Assembly: GCF_012932215.1 (NCBI RefSeq)
Contig: NZ_CP048788.1
Span: forward strand, 2,976,001 to 3,040,000
Reading direction: 5' to 3'
Origin: Roseobacter ponti
GTDB lineage: Bacteria > Pseudomonadota > Alphaproteobacteria > Rhodobacterales > Rhodobacteraceae
DNA length: 64,000 nucleotides
Shown one piece after another: positions 28,504 to 41,844 of this stretch (positions are counted from its first letter, which is position 1; every line of letters starts with the position of its first letter). The notes beneath the pieces are model-generated. The model did not search any database. It was given only the letters and a program-made list of their open reading frames with translations, and was not told the DNA's origin. The position numbers were made by a program, and so were the translations under genes.

Positions 28504-28668
28504 TCAGCGGCGGACCCACGTTGCAGGGGCGCGCCAGCGAAATCCGCTCCTGGCGCTGCGCCGGTCGGCTTCGGCCAGAAGACCCGTATCTTCAGGCGTG
28601 TGGTGCCGGTAGCCCCAGACATCCTCGCGGGTTGCGGTTCTGAGTGTAGATGAAAGAATTCCGAACAT
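28504..28668 (-). CDS. 54-residue small protein divergent from LysR gene
   Basis: ATG 28668 is preceded by CAGGAGAG, a strong Shine-Dalgarno. The product begins MFGILSSTLRTATRED and is rich in Arg and Trp (GFRWRAPATWVRR at the end). No domain is recognised. It is transcribed away from a GcvA-like LysR gene 97 bases off and toward the amidinotransferase gene, with which it probably shares a promoter. A longer frame to 28728 lacks a ribosome site. Confidence 0.7.
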   Translation of the reverse strand: MFGILSSTLRTATREDVWGYRHHTPEDTGLLAEADRRSARSGFRWRAPATWVRR

Positions 28669-28715
28669 GTTGCTCTCCTGATTTTCGCGGTATAACCCCT
28701 GATAAGCTACATATA

Positions 28716-28727
28716 TGCCTTCAGGCA
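28716..28727. promoter_or_regulatory. Inverted repeat TGCCT-TC-AGGCA in the LysR/microprotein intergenic
   Basis: Two 5-base arms with a 2-base spacer lie midway between the divergent starts, in an AT-rich stretch. The position fits a LysR-type operator serving both directions. Binding by the neighbouring LysR protein is inference. Confidence 0.5.
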
Positions 28728-28765
28728 AAACAGTATGATTGATAATATATAAGTCAGGCTAACAT

Positions 28766-29650
28766 ATGAACTGGTCGGGAATTCCTTCGCTTGCGGCGCT
28801 GCGTGCATTTGAGGCTGCCGCACGGCACCAGAGTCTGAGTGCTGCGGCTCGCGAGCTTAACGTGACCCACGCGGCTATTGCCCAGCATGTCCGCGCACTG
28901 GAAGAAGATTTTTCCGAAAGTCTGCTGGTCCGGCAGGGACGCGGCGTTGCGCCGACAGCGGCGGGTCTGGTGCTCGCCGGGCGCCTGAGCGAGGGCTTTC
29001 AGAGCATTGCAGATGCCGTCGATGACCTGCGCACGCAGGGCGCTAACCGGCCGCTCAACATCACCGTGACGCCGACCTTTGCCGCCAGCTGGCTGATGCC
29101 GCGGATCGGTGATTTCTGGGCAAAACATCCTGAGGTGCGGCTGAACATAAATCCGGGTGTTGAACTGGTTGATCTGCGGCGTGACGGGTTTGATCTGGCG
29201 GTGCGATATGGTGAGGGCGACTGGCCACGGCTTGATGCTGAATTGCTGACAGAGGCGCAGTATCTGGCGCTGGCGCATCCGGACCTGATTGGAGACCGTG
29301 TGGTCACAAAAGTGTCTGACCTTACCGATCTGCCCTGGCTGCTTGATAGCAACGTCATGGAAAGGCGCCGGATCATCGAGCAGGAAGGCATTGATCTCGA
29401 CACGGTCAAAGTCACTACACTCACAACCAATGATCTGACGCTGTCGGCGGCTGTTGCGGGTCTGGGCGTGACCTTTCAACCAGGCTCGCTGGTGGAGCGG
29501 GAGATCCGCTCAGGACAGCTTAAACCGCTCGCCGCCCTGCGCGAGCGCGGTCTTGGGTATCATCTGGTGACGGTTCCGGGGCGGATGCATCCGGGTCAGC
29601 GGGTGTTTATGTCATGGCTGCGCAAGAAGGCGCGCGAGAGCCAGCCCTGA
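28766..29650 (+). CDS. LysR-family transcriptional regulator, GcvA-like
   Basis: 294 residues. The N-terminal HTH spans about 8-66 (PSLAALRAFEAAARHQSLSA, then AARELNVTHAAIAQHVRALEE), followed by the periplasmic-binding-like effector domain with TVTPTFAASWLMPRIGDF typical of GcvA/AmpR-like members. It is divergent from the 54-residue ORF and the amidinotransferase gene, which are its likely targets. The effector could be an amino acid or guanidino compound; this is inference. Confidence 0.92.
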   Translation: MNWSGIPSLAALRAFEAAARHQSLSAAARELNVTHAAIAQHVRALEEDFSESLLVRQGRGVAPTAAGLVLAGRLSEGFQSIADAVDDLRTQGANRPLNITVTPTFAASWLMPRIGDFWAKHPEVRLNINPGVELVDLRRDGFDLAVRYGEGDWPRLDAELLTEAQYLALAHPDLIGDRVVTKVSDLTDLPWLLDSNVMERRRIIEQEGIDLDTVKVTTLTTNDLTLSAAVAGLGVTFQPGSLVEREIRSGQLKPLAALRERGLGYHLVTVPGRMHPGQRVFMSWLRKKARESQP

Positions 29651-30016
29651 GCAGCCTTTCTTGCAGCGGGGGCGCAACAGTGACCGGCGACGGGGCTGAA
29701 AACCCACTTCATCGCCGGTAAAAGACTGAGTTTATTTCCTTTAATCCCACCGACCCGCATTTCACATCACTGTCCAGGTCAGTGAACAGAGATCAGCGCT
29801 GAGAAATACCGGAGGCCACGTCAATCGTGGCGCCCGCGCCTGCAGGCAAAGGTTCCGCTACCGAGCCACCCACCACCGCGAAAAGGCTGGAAAAACCGGG
29901 CGCATTAAACTCATAGCGGAGCCACTCTGATGGCCCGCGGCCTTGCCGGGCCTTACCCGGCCATACAAAAAAGCCCCGCACTCAGGCGGGGCTTTTGATT
30001 TCATCCAAAGGCGCCG
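29651..30016. other. 366-base convergent intergenic region
   Basis: It separates the LysR gene end from the atpC end. I see no gene. It contains an inverted repeat TCACTG-N7-CAGTGA (29767-29785) and the strong terminator at 29969-29996. An open frame at 29793-29981 runs out of the terminator and is not credible. Confidence 0.6.
29969..29996. terminator. Intrinsic terminator of the atp operon (bidirectional)
   Basis: AAAAGCCCCGC, loop ACTCAG, GCGGGGCTTTT: a perfect 11-bp stem. On the minus strand it ends in six T, suited to atpC; it may also stop leftover plus-strand transcription from the LysR gene. Confidence 0.92.
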
Positions 30017-30433
30017 TCAGACGCTAATGTGATCACCCACGGCAACCATGTCCGCGAGCAGCTTGGCCGCGTCATCCACCGGCCCTGGCTCGTTTTCAAA
30101 GGTCTCTTTGGCGCGGTTGAGGGCCTCTTCAGCCTCTTTCACCATAGCCTCGTGGTGTTCTCTGGTCATGTCACCTTTGGCAATCGCGCGCTCTGCGAGC
30201 ACCGAAATGCTGTCGGCACTGATCTCGGCAAAGCCCCCTGTAACGACATACTCGGATGCGCCGTCGGGTCCTTCCACGCTCAGGACGCCGGGGCGCAGCG
30301 TGGTGATGGTGGGCGCGTGACCCGCCATCGCCGTCATATCGCCGTCGGCGCCCGGAATCTGCACGGAGGTGACCCGCGCAGAGGCAAGCAGCCGTTCCGG
30401 GGATACCAGGTCGAACTGGACTGTATCTGCCAT
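30017..30433 (-). CDS. atpC: F1 ATP synthase epsilon subunit
   Basis: 138 residues. It forms part of the central stalk and inhibits ATP hydrolysis. Seen: N-terminal beta-sandwich [41 protein letters not shown], and a C-terminal helical region. Last gene of the atpHAGDC operon, 13 bases after atpD. Confidence 0.95.
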   Translation of the reverse strand: MADTVQFDLVSPERLLASARVTSVQIPGADGDMTAMAGHAPTITTLRPGVLSVEGPDGASEYVVTGGFAEISADSISVLAERAIAKGDMTREHHEAMVKEAEEALNRAKETFENEPGPVDDAAKLLADMVAVGDHISV

Positions 30434-30446
30434 GTCTCAGAGCTCC

Positions 30447-32766
<2,320 letters not shown>

Positions 32767-32777
32767 GGGCCTACCTC

Positions 32778-34316
<1,539 letters not shown>

Positions 34317-34877
34317 TTATCCGACCTCTTTCATTGCATTCTGGAGGGAATTCAGTTTCGCGCGGATCGAGGTATCGATCATACGCGAACCAACTTTAAC
34401 GACGAGACCGCCGATGAGGCTTTCATCAACGGTCGCGTTCAGTGTCACGTCTTTGCCTGTGGAGGCTTTGAGCGTCCTGGCGAGTTTCTCGGACTGCGCT
34501 TTGGTCAGCGCCCTGGCGGAAACGACCTCTGCGGTCACTTCGCCTTTTTCTGTGGCGATAATGTCGCGCAGTGTAGAGAGAAGCTGTGGCACCACGAAGA
34601 GGCGGCGTTTCTGCGCCATCAGTGCGAGCGTGTTCGCCACCGTGTCCGTGAGGTTCATTTTCGCTGCGATCGCCGAGATCGCGCCGGCCTGTTCTTCGCG
34701 GGTATAAATGGGCGAGTGGATCAGGGTCCGGAAATCCTCGCTGTCGTTCATTGCCGCCTGCAGCGCGTCGAGGTCTGCTTCGAGTGCTTTAACGTTGTCG
34801 CCGTCTTTCGCGATATCATAAACTGCAGTCGCATAACGCGCAGCGATGCTTGTGGAAATCGAAGCTGGTTCTGACAC
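34317..34877 (-). CDS. atpH: F1 ATP synthase delta subunit
   Basis: 186 residues from GTG 34877. It links F1 to the peripheral stalk. GTG is preferred because GGAAGGG lies at ribosome-site distance and the product begins [21 protein letters not shown], the family-typical start; ATG 34934 would add 19 unlikely residues. First gene of the F1 operon. The F0 genes (atpB, E, F) are not here, as usual for alphaproteobacteria, where they form a separate cluster. Confidence 0.95.
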   Translation of the reverse strand: MSEPASISTSIAARYATAVYDIAKDGDNVKALEADLDALQAAMNDSEDFRTLIHSPIYTREEQAGAISAIAAKMNLTDTVANTLALMAQKRRLFVVPQLLSTLRDIIATEKGEVTAEVVSARALTKAQSEKLARTLKASTGKDVTLNATVDESLIGGLVVKVGSRMIDTSIRAKLNSLQNAMKEVG

Positions 34878-35188
34878 GTCCACCCTTCCGATGTTCTGGC
34901 CCCGGATATGCGAAACACTCGCGTCACCAGGCATGTTGGCGCGGCTTGAAACTAGTCAAGACGTCGAAATCAGCGGTGATGTAACAGACCGTTCCGCACC
35001 CCGCAACATGAGATCGTCAAGCGCTCTGCGACGGGTTTTCCTGTGTTTACAGGGTCTTGGCCCGGGTGCGACTGTTTGGCTGCGCAGAAAACTTACAAAA
35101 TCGTTCAAATAATCAGCCCGTTTGCGATTCTGACGGCGCAAAATCGGGCATTATCCGGGTTTTGCATGTCCTTCGGGCAGCACGGGCC
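34878..35188 (-). other. 311-base region upstream of atpH
   Basis: It must hold the atp operon promoter and the end of the methyltransferase transcript. It contains an AT-rich stretch near 35085-35125, but I cannot assign -35 and -10 elements with confidence and see no hairpin terminator. Confidence 0.4.
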
Positions 35189-35923
35189 TTATACAGCTTT
35201 TGCCGCCGGTTTGAGAACACTGACGGCTGACGGGCGCCGCACAGGCTCGATCTGGCCTTTCGGCGGATAGACCAGTTTGGTCGCCTCCACCATGAAAGCG
35301 CCCCCTGCCATCATCGCCGGCACCCGACGCCCGATATTTTCAAACGCCGGCCCCGCTTTCATCCAGAGCCTTTTGGCCGACGGCACGTGATAAAGCGCGC
35401 CCAGATGCCGCTCGGGCAGAAACTGGTGTTTGCGCAGTTGTGTCTCAAGCTGGCCGGGTGAGTAAGGCCGGCCGAAGCCGAAAGGCGTGCGGTCGCGCCG
35501 CGCCCAGAGACCTGCCCGGTTCGGCACGATAAAGAGCGCCCTGCCCCCCGGGCCCAGCACCCGCCAGCATTCCTCAAGCAGGTCTGAGGCCCGTTCTGAG
35601 GTCTCCAGCCCGTGCAGCAGGACCAGTTTATCCACATGGCCGGTTTCCAGCGGCCATAGCGTTTCTTCCGTCAGCACAGAGACGTTATCTTTGTCCGCAG
35701 GCCAGGGCATCACCCCCTGAGGGCCGGGCATCAGCGCAATGACACGGCGCGCGTCCTTGAGATACGGTCGCAGCAGCGGAGCGGCAAAACCATAGCCCAC
35801 GACAGTCTGACCCTTGGCTTCGGGCCAGAGTTCCATCATCCGGCCACGCAGACTGACCTGAGCCGCCCGACCCAGAGCCGACCGGTAATAGAAATTTCGA
35901 AGGTCCTGTACGTCCAGGTGCAT
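35189..35923 (-). CDS. Class I SAM-dependent methyltransferase-like protein
   Basis: 244 residues. The SAM-fold core is recognisable as [15 protein letters not shown] near 41-55 and [22 protein letters not shown] near 116-137, although the usual GxGxG is altered (GYGFA). A basic C-terminal extension follows. Substrate unknown. It is divergent from gloB with about 60 bases between starts, so the two share a promoter region. Confidence 0.8.
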   Translation of the reverse strand: MHLDVQDLRNFYYRSALGRAAQVSLRGRMMELWPEAKGQTVVGYGFAAPLLRPYLKDARRVIALMPGPQGVMPWPADKDNVSVLTEETLWPLETGHVDKLVLLHGLETSERASDLLEECWRVLGPGGRALFIVPNRAGLWARRDRTPFGFGRPYSPGQLETQLRKHQFLPERHLGALYHVPSAKRLWMKAGPAFENIGRRVPAMMAGGAFMVEATKLVYPPKGQIEPVRRPSAVSVLKPAAKAV

Positions 35924-35986
35924 TGCAGCCGGCCCTGTGTTGGGTCACATTCAGATATAGTGTCGCAAACCTGCAGGAGAATGGCC

Positions 35987-36754
35987 ATGGCCCCCGAACT
36001 CGTCACCATCCCGTGCCTTTCGGACAATTATGCCTTTCTGCTGCATGACCCGGAGAGCGGGGCGACTGCGCTGATTGATGTCCCCGAAGCGGCACCGGTT
36101 CTGGCAGAGCTTGAGCGGCGGGGCTGGTCGCTCAGCGATGTCTGGATCACGCATCATCACAGCGATCACGTCCAGGGCCTGCCGGACATCCTGGTCGCTC
36201 ATGACGTTAAGGTCACCGGGGCTGCCGCTGACAAACGCCGGCTGCCCGATCTGGATGTTGCAGTGTCGGATGGCGACAGTTTTGAGTTTGCGGGGCACAC
36301 TGTCCACGTCCTTGATGTATCCGGGCACACAGTCGGCCATATTGCTTATCACGTGCCGGACGCGACGGCCGTGTTCACCGCTGACAGCCTGATGGCACTG
36401 GGTTGCGGGCGGCTTTTTGAAGGCAGTGCGGCGCAGATGTGGGCGTCGCTGTCGCGGCTGATGACGCTGCCGGCTGACACACTGGTCTGTTCAGGCCATG
36501 AATACACCGCAGCCAATGCTAAGTTCGCCTTAACCATTGATCCCGATAATAAAGACCTTATATCGCGCTCGGAGCGGATTACTGAGGCGCGTGCCAAAGG
36601 TGTCCCGACCGTCCCATCAACCCTGGCGCTCGAACTGGAGACAAATCCGTTTCTGCGTGCCGCTGACCCCGATATCCGCGCGGCACTTGGGATGACCGAT
36701 GCTGACGACGTGGATGTCTTCGCCGAGATACGAGCCCGCAAAGATGTCTTCTGA
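35987..36754 (+). CDS. gloB: Hydroxyacylglutathione hydrolase (glyoxalase II)
   Basis: 255 residues. It hydrolyses S-lactoylglutathione to lactate in methylglyoxal detoxification. Metallo-beta-lactamase motif THHHSDH near 53-59, GHTVGH, FTADSLMALGCGR (bridging Asp) and CSGHEYT are present. ATG 35987 has AGGAG at good spacing; ATG 35981 lies too close to it. Confidence 0.95.
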   Translation: MAPELVTIPCLSDNYAFLLHDPESGATALIDVPEAAPVLAELERRGWSLSDVWITHHHSDHVQGLPDILVAHDVKVTGAAADKRRLPDLDVAVSDGDSFEFAGHTVHVLDVSGHTVGHIAYHVPDATAVFTADSLMALGCGRLFEGSAAQMWASLSRLMTLPADTLVCSGHEYTAANAKFALTIDPDNKDLISRSERITEARAKGVPTVPSTLALELETNPFLRAADPDIRAALGMTDADDVDVFAEIRARKDVF

Positions 36755-36928
36755 CGCCCATATTGCGTCATTCATGTCCGCTTCACACAAATTGTGACAT
36801 GAAAAATGAAGAAAAAACTTGAAGCCGGGCGATGATCAACCAAACTCTAATACTATGAGGCTATGGTTGGACGAGGGACCGGTATCGTTCGGATCTCCCG
36901 ACAACCCCGATCAGAAGGAGCACGTACC

Positions 36929-39250
36929 GTGCCTTCATTTTCAACAACCCTGGAACAGGCAATCCATTCTGCGCTGGCCCTGGCCAATGCGCGCCGGCAT
37001 GAATTTGCCACGCTGGAGCATCTTCTGCTCGCTCTGATCGACGAACCGGATGCCACCCGCGTCATGAAAGCCTGCAGCGTCGATGTCGATGATCTGCGCG
37101 CCACGCTGGTCGAATTTGTCGATGAGGATCTGAGCAATCTCGTCACCGATGTCGACGGATCAGAGGCCGTGCCGACTGCTGCTTTTCAGCGGGTTATTCA
37201 GCGTGCCGCGATCCACGTGCAGTCTTCGGGCCGCACGGAAGTGACCGGTGCCAATGTGCTCGTTGCGATCTTTGCCGAGCGCGAGAGCAACGCCGCCTAC
37301 TTCCTGCAGGATCAGGATATGACCCGCTATGACGCAGTGAATTTCATCGCGCACGGCGTGGCCAAAGACCCTGCTTTTGGCGAACAACGCCCGGTTTCTG
37401 GTGCGCCTGAGCAGGAAGAAGAGGCCCAGGGCGTCACGGAAGGCGAGAAGAAAGAGAGCGCGCTGGAGAAATACTGCGTGGATCTCAATGCAAAATCGCG
37501 CGAGGGCGACATTGACCCGCTTATCGGACGCGACAGCGAAGTAGAGCGCTGCATTCAGGTGCTTTGCCGCCGCCGCAAAAACAACCCGCTGCTGGTTGGT
37601 GACCCCGGTGTCGGCAAAACGGCGATCGCCGAAGGTCTGGCCCGGAAGATCGTCGCTGGTGAGACCCCTGAGGTGTTGTCTGAGACGACGATCTACTCGC
37701 TGGATATGGGCGCCCTGCTCGCGGGAACACGCTATCGCGGTGATTTTGAGGAGCGTCTCAAGGCGGTGGTCTCCGAACTGGAAGACCATAAGGATGCTGT
37801 GCTCTTCATCGACGAAATCCACACTGTAATCGGTGCGGGTGCGACGTCTGGTGGCGCGATGGATGCCTCCAACCTGCTGAAACCGGCCCTGGCCGGTGGC
37901 AAGCTGCGTACCATGGGATCAACCACCTACAAAGAGTTCCGCCAGCATTTTGAGAAGGACCGCGCGCTGAGCCGCCGGTTCCAGAAGATTGATATCAACG
38001 AGCCGTCCGTCGAAGACGCGGTGAAAATCCTGCGTGGCCTCAAGCCCTATTTTGAAGATCACCACTCGGTTAAATACACCGCCGATGCGATCAGAACCTC
38101 GGTGGAGCTGGCATCACGCTATATCAACGACCGCAAACTGCCCGACAGTGCGATTGACGTTATCGATGAAGCAGGTGCAGCTCAGCATCTGGTGGTGGCG
38201 GCCAAACGGCGCAAAACCATCGGCACCCGGGAGATCGAAAATGTAGTTGCCAAGATCGCCCGCATCCCGCCGAAGAATGTCTCGAAAGACGATGCCGAAG
38301 TTCTCAAAGACCTTGAGGGTTCTCTCAAGCGCGTGGTCTTCGGTCAGGACAAGGCGATTGAAGCTTTGTCGTCGGCGATCAAACTGGCACGTGCAGGCCT
38401 GCGCGAGCCTGAAAAACCGATCGGTAACTATCTCTTCGCCGGGCCGACAGGCGTCGGCAAAACCGAAGTGGCAAAACAACTGGCGGACACGCTGGGTGTG
38501 GAACTGCTGCGGTTTGACATGTCTGAATACATGGAGAAACACGCGGTCAGCCGACTGATCGGTGCGCCTCCCGGATATGTGGGATTTGATCAGGGCGGCA
38601 TGCTGACGGATGGTGTGGACCAGCATCCACACTGTGTTCTTCTGCTCGACGAAATGGAAAAAGCGCATCCGGATGTTTACAACATCCTGCTGCAGGTGAT
38701 GGACCATGGCAAGCTGACCGACCACAACGGCCGGACAGTGGACTTCCGCAATGTTGTTCTGATCATGACTTCCAACGCCGGTGCAGCAGAGCAGGCCAAA
38801 GAGGCGATCGGTTTTGGTCGTGACCGTCGGGAGGGCGAGGACACTGCAGCGATCGAGCGGACCTTCACGCCGGAGTTCCGCAACCGTCTTGACGCCGTGA
38901 TCAGCTTCGCACCCCTGCCGAAAGAGGTCATTCTGCGGGTGGTCGAGAAGTTTGTGCTTCAGCTTGAAGCCCAACTGATGGATCGCAACGTCACGATCGA
39001 GTTGACCAAGCCGGCGGCAGAGTGGTTGGCGGATCGTGGCTATGACAGCAAAATGGGTGCCCGCCCGCTTGGTCGGGTGATCCAAGAGCACATCAAAAAG
39101 CCCCTGGCCGAGGATCTGCTTTTTGGCAAACTGGCCAAGGGCGGCGTGGTTCGCGTGGGTGTAAAGGGCGGCGAGATCGATCTCAAGATCGACGGGCCGG
39201 ACAAGCCGCGCCTCTCAGGGGACAAACCACCGCTGCTGACCGCTGAGTAG
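36929..39250 (+). CDS. clpA: ATP-dependent Clp protease ATP-binding subunit ClpA
   Basis: 773 residues. The unfoldase feeds substrates to ClpP. Order: N-domain (1-145), AAA1 with Walker [12 protein letters not shown]2 with GPTGVGKT, and the ClpP-docking Ile-Gly-Phe loop (EAIGFGRD). The start is GTG 36929 behind AAGGAG; it gives the conserved N-terminus [15 protein letters not shown], while the open frame from 36863 does not. No clpS is adjacent, unlike the E. coli arrangement. It is followed by a strong terminator. Confidence 0.96.
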   Translation: MPSFSTTLEQAIHSALALANARRHEFATLEHLLLALIDEPDATRVMKACSVDVDDLRATLVEFVDEDLSNLVTDVDGSEAVPTAAFQRVIQRAAIHVQSSGRTEVTGANVLVAIFAERESNAAYFLQDQDMTRYDAVNFIAHGVAKDPAFGEQRPVSGAPEQEEEAQGVTEGEKKESALEKYCVDLNAKSREGDIDPLIGRDSEVERCIQVLCRRRKNNPLLVGDPGVGKTAIAEGLARKIVAGETPEVLSETTIYSLDMGALLAGTRYRGDFEERLKAVVSELEDHKDAVLFIDEIHTVIGAGATSGGAMDASNLLKPALAGGKLRTMGSTTYKEFRQHFEKDRALSRRFQKIDINEPSVEDAVKILRGLKPYFEDHHSVKYTADAIRTSVELASRYINDRKLPDSAIDVIDEAGAAQHLVVAAKRRKTIGTREIENVVAKIARIPPKNVSKDDAEVLKDLEGSLKRVVFGQDKAIEALSSAIKLARAGLREPEKPIGNYLFAGPTGVGKTEVAKQLADTLGVELLRFDMSEYMEKHAVSRLIGAPPGYVGFDQGGMLTDGVDQHPHCVLLLDEMEKAHPDVYNILLQVMDHGKLTDHNGRTVDFRNVVLIMTSNAGAAEQAKEAIGFGRDRREGEDTAAIERTFTPEFRNRLDAVISFAPLPKEVILRVVEKFVLQLEAQLMDRNVTIELTKPAAEWLADRGYDSKMGARPLGRVIQEHIKKPLAEDLLFGKLAKGGVVRVGVKGGEIDLKIDGPDKPRLSGDKPPLLTAE

Positions 39251-39892
39251 TCGCGCACCAGGCCAACCGATAAGAAACCGCAAAGCCCCCGTGATACACT
39301 CACGGGGGCTTTTTTGTGCTGGAGGAACCTCTGTTACAGCCTCCCCGACGCCGTAAGAGCCTGCCTCGTGACGGATAATCTGTCGGAATGGCCCCTAGGG
39401 TTGAATGCCGAAGCAGGTTTCTGTTTCTGACCACGCGCGGACGATCAAATTAGCAGTATTCAGAACACGCCGGTTGCGGGGAACGGCCGACCGGTGTGCT
39501 GCAGCAAGGGCTGTCGTACCTGTATCCTGAAAGCGCGAAAACGCGCAGATTTTAACTGATCGATGCCTGAGTGACGGGCAGATAAATCGCAGGAGTCCAC
39601 TGCGCCTGAGTCCAAGCAGCCCGCGGCGTGACACGCAGGCTCGCGCGTCACCATTCCACAGCAACTGAAATACACGGCACAGGTGTTGCGGGACGCCTTA
39701 GAAACATCACGAGGCGGTGAATGAAAAAAACAATTTAAGTCAGTGACAAAGTTTCCCGCACCGCATTTTCACAGGAAACACAATCCGGAATTGCCAGGCT
39801 TTGGCAGCAGGGGCAGGTCATGGAAAGGCCAGCCTTCGGGGCGGGCCCATACCAGTTTGCCACTCTTTCACTAACCGCCCGCGCCGTTCGCA
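39251..39892. other. 642-base gene-free interval between convergent genes
   Basis: Bounded by the clpA stop and the stop of the OmpA-like stator gene. Apart from the clpA terminator, I find no supported gene. Minus-strand frames at 39395-39664 and 39460-39675 have no ribosome site and read as low-complexity. A short repeat TGCCA-N5-TGGCA occurs near 39799. About 580 bases remain unexplained, unusual for this compact segment. I recognise no tmRNA, 6S, RNase P or tRNA. Confidence 0.6.
39282..39312 (+). terminator. Intrinsic terminator of clpA
   Basis: AAAGCCCCCGTGA, loop TACAC, TCACGGGGGCTTT: a 13-bp perfect stem followed by further T, ending in six T. Confidence 0.94.
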
Positions 39893-41842
39893 CTATCTTT
39901 CCGTGAATTTCAGCTCAATGCGCCGGTTCTGTGCACGGGCCTCTTCGCTGTCTCCGGTTGCAACGGGCTGGAATTCTCCAAATCCGTTGGCGGCCAGCCG
40001 TTGCGGGGGAATGCCGAGATTGTCCACCATGTAACGGACAACCGACAGTGCCCGCGCCTGGCTCAGTTCCCAGTTATCCGCAAACTCGCCCTGCCCGGAG
40101 AGAGGCAGGTTGTCGGTGTGCCCGTCCACACGGATAATCCATTCAATTCCGGATGGAATATCATTTGCAACGCCGGAAATAATGCGCGCAACCTTGGCCA
40201 CATCTTCCCGGCCCTCCGGCGACAGATCTGCCCGCGCCGGCTCAAAGAGAACTTCTGAGGAGAAGACAAAACGGTCGCCCTCAATCCGCACGCCTTCCTG
40301 GCGGCCAAGCACATCCCGCAGCCTCCCGAAAAACTCCGACCGATACTGCTCAAGGTCTTCCGCCTGAGTAGCAAGACGCGCGGCTTCCGCTTCGAGCCGC
40401 CGGCGTTCGGCTGCTTCAAGTTCCGCGCGGCGCCGCTCTTCGGCCGCAACCCGCGCCAGTGCGGTATTAAGATCTGACCCGAGAGACTGCAGCTGAACCT
40501 GTTGCGCGGAGTCCCGTTCTTTTGCGTCATCAAGGAGCGCCTGAAGACCGCCAAGCTGCTGGCGCAAAGCAGCAACCTGCTGGTTCAGCAACTCGGTCTG
40601 GCGCTGTGCGGCCGCGCTTGTCGCCTCCTCTTCTGAGAGGGCGCGCCGCGCCTCCGCCAGCAGGGCCGCCCGGCGCTCAGCATCGGTTGTTTCGTCCTCT
40701 GCCACAGCCTCAGCCGCCAGTTTCGCGGCCAGTGCCTGCGCCAGACGGGCACGCAGAGCGTCCTGCTCTTCAGCGCTCCGCTCGCGTGTTTCAAGAAGAG
40801 CGGCCTCTGCGGCACGACGCGCGGCCAGCTCTTCAGCGGCCGCACTTTGTGTCTCGTCAAGCTGCGCCTGAGCCGCTTCCAGGCGGATCTGCAGACCGTC
40901 GCGTTCCAGCCGGATCTGTGCCAGCTCTGCGCTTATCTCTTCGCCCTGCCCTTCCAGACCTTCCAGCTGCAGGAGTGCCGCTGCGAGTTCGGTGTCCAGA
41001 TCAGCCTCGGCCGCCCGCGCCGCGGCAAGCAACGTCAGCGTGTCCTCTGCCTCCTGGCGCTGTGCCTCAAGTGCAAGGGTCATTGCCGTAAGTTCCGCAT
41101 CGGCGTCTTCGAGCCTGTTGCGCAGTGCCTCAGCCGCAGCCGCTTCGGCAAGCCGTGCAGCCTCTTCCTCGCTCAGCGCCTCTGCCGTGGCGTCCAGATC
41201 CTGTGCAAGCTGCCCGATCTGCGCCTCTGCATCGGCATTTCGCGCGCGCAGGTCCGCCACCAGCGCGTCGAGTGCCTCCCGGCGGGCCGCCGCCAGACGC
41301 GCGGCTTCCTCCTGCGCGCTGACCTCTTCGCGCGCAGCTGCGAGCGCGAGGTTCAGCGCCTCCTGCTCGCTCATCAAAGCAGCCTGCGCGCTCTGCAGGT
41401 CTGCGCGCTCCTGCTCAAGCGCAGCAACGTTGCCCAGTGCATTGTCCCGCTGTGAAATCAGAGCGGCAACCTGTGCCTCAAAACCGGTGATCTGCGTGCG
41501 CGCCGTTTCCAGTGCCGTCGCCTGTGCGTCGCGGGTCGCCGTAAGTGCTGCGATGCGGTTTTCAGCATCTGAGAGCGATGCATCCAGCGCGCCGACCCGG
41601 TTGCGCAGGTTCTGCGTGGTCTGCTCTTCGAGGCCAAGAGCCTGTGCAAGGGCCGCAACCTCACCCGCCAGCTGGTCGAGCTCGCTTTCCTGTCCTGTAA
41701 TGCGTTCCGTCAGCACAAACTGCACGATCATAAAGATCGTCAGCACGAACATCAGCACCAGCAAAAGGCCGGTCATCGCGTCCACGAAACCGGGCCAGAT
41801 AGACGCCTGAAACCGTGCACCTGTGCGTCGCGAAAGCGCCAT
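39893..41842 (-). CDS. MotB/OmpA-type stator protein with long coiled coil
   Basis: 649 residues. A short cytoplasmic N-terminus is followed by one membrane helix (about 15-45) carrying Asp21 (PGFVDAMTGLLLVLMF), the position of the ion-binding Asp in MotB-type stators. Residues about 50-500 are an Ala/Glu/Arg/Gln-rich heptad-like coiled coil. The last 150 residues are an OmpA-like peptidoglycan-binding domain (VDGHTDNLPL, NWELSQARALSVVRYM, NRRIELKF). It starts 2 bases after the MotA/ExbB-like gene, so the pair forms one unit. It is much longer than MotB (about 300). Function unknown; cell-envelope ion-driven motor is the inference. Confidence 0.88.
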   Translation of the reverse strand: MALSRRTGARFQASIWPGFVDAMTGLLLVLMFVLTIFMIVQFVLTERITGQESELDQLAGEVAALAQALGLEEQTTQNLRNRVGALDASLSDAENRIAALTATRDAQATALETARTQITGFEAQVAALISQRDNALGNVAALEQERADLQSAQAALMSEQEALNLALAAAREEVSAQEEAARLAAARREALDALVADLRARNADAEAQIGQLAQDLDATAEALSEEEAARLAEAAAAEALRNRLEDADAELTAMTLALEAQRQEAEDTLTLLAAARAAEADLDTELAAALLQLEGLEGQGEEISAELAQIRLERDGLQIRLEAAQAQLDETQSAAAEELAARRAAEAALLETRERSAEEQDALRARLAQALAAKLAAEAVAEDETTDAERRAALLAEARRALSEEEATSAAAQRQTELLNQQVAALRQQLGGLQALLDDAKERDSAQQVQLQSLGSDLNTALARVAAEERRRAELEAAERRRLEAEAARLATQAEDLEQYRSEFFGRLRDVLGRQEGVRIEGDRFVFSSEVLFEPARADLSPEGREDVAKVARIISGVANDIPSGIEWIIRVDGHTDNLPLSGQGEFADNWELSQARALSVVRYMVDNLGIPPQRLAANGFGEFQPVATGDSEEARAQNRRIELKFTER

Positions 41843-41844
41843 GG

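Noticed and set aside
29793-29981. 62-residue minus-strand open frame
   Set aside because: Its start lies within the atp terminator and it has no Shine-Dalgarno.
35187-36754. Glyoxalase operon with the divergent methyltransferase as partner
   Set aside because: The genes are transcribed in opposite directions, and nothing in the methyltransferase sequence points to methylglyoxal metabolism.
36800-36928. Heat-shock promoter upstream of clpA (CTTGAA at 36818)
   Set aside because: No matching -10 element at acceptable spacing.
39395-39675. Minus-strand open frames in the 39.3-39.9 kb gap
   Set aside because: No ribosome site, atypical composition and two competing frames; probably chance ORFs in noncoding DNA.
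40522-41810. Long plus-strand open frames opposite the coiled-coil gene
   Set aside because: Pro/Ser/Ala/Arg-rich shadows produced by the repetitive GC-rich codons of the coiled coil.
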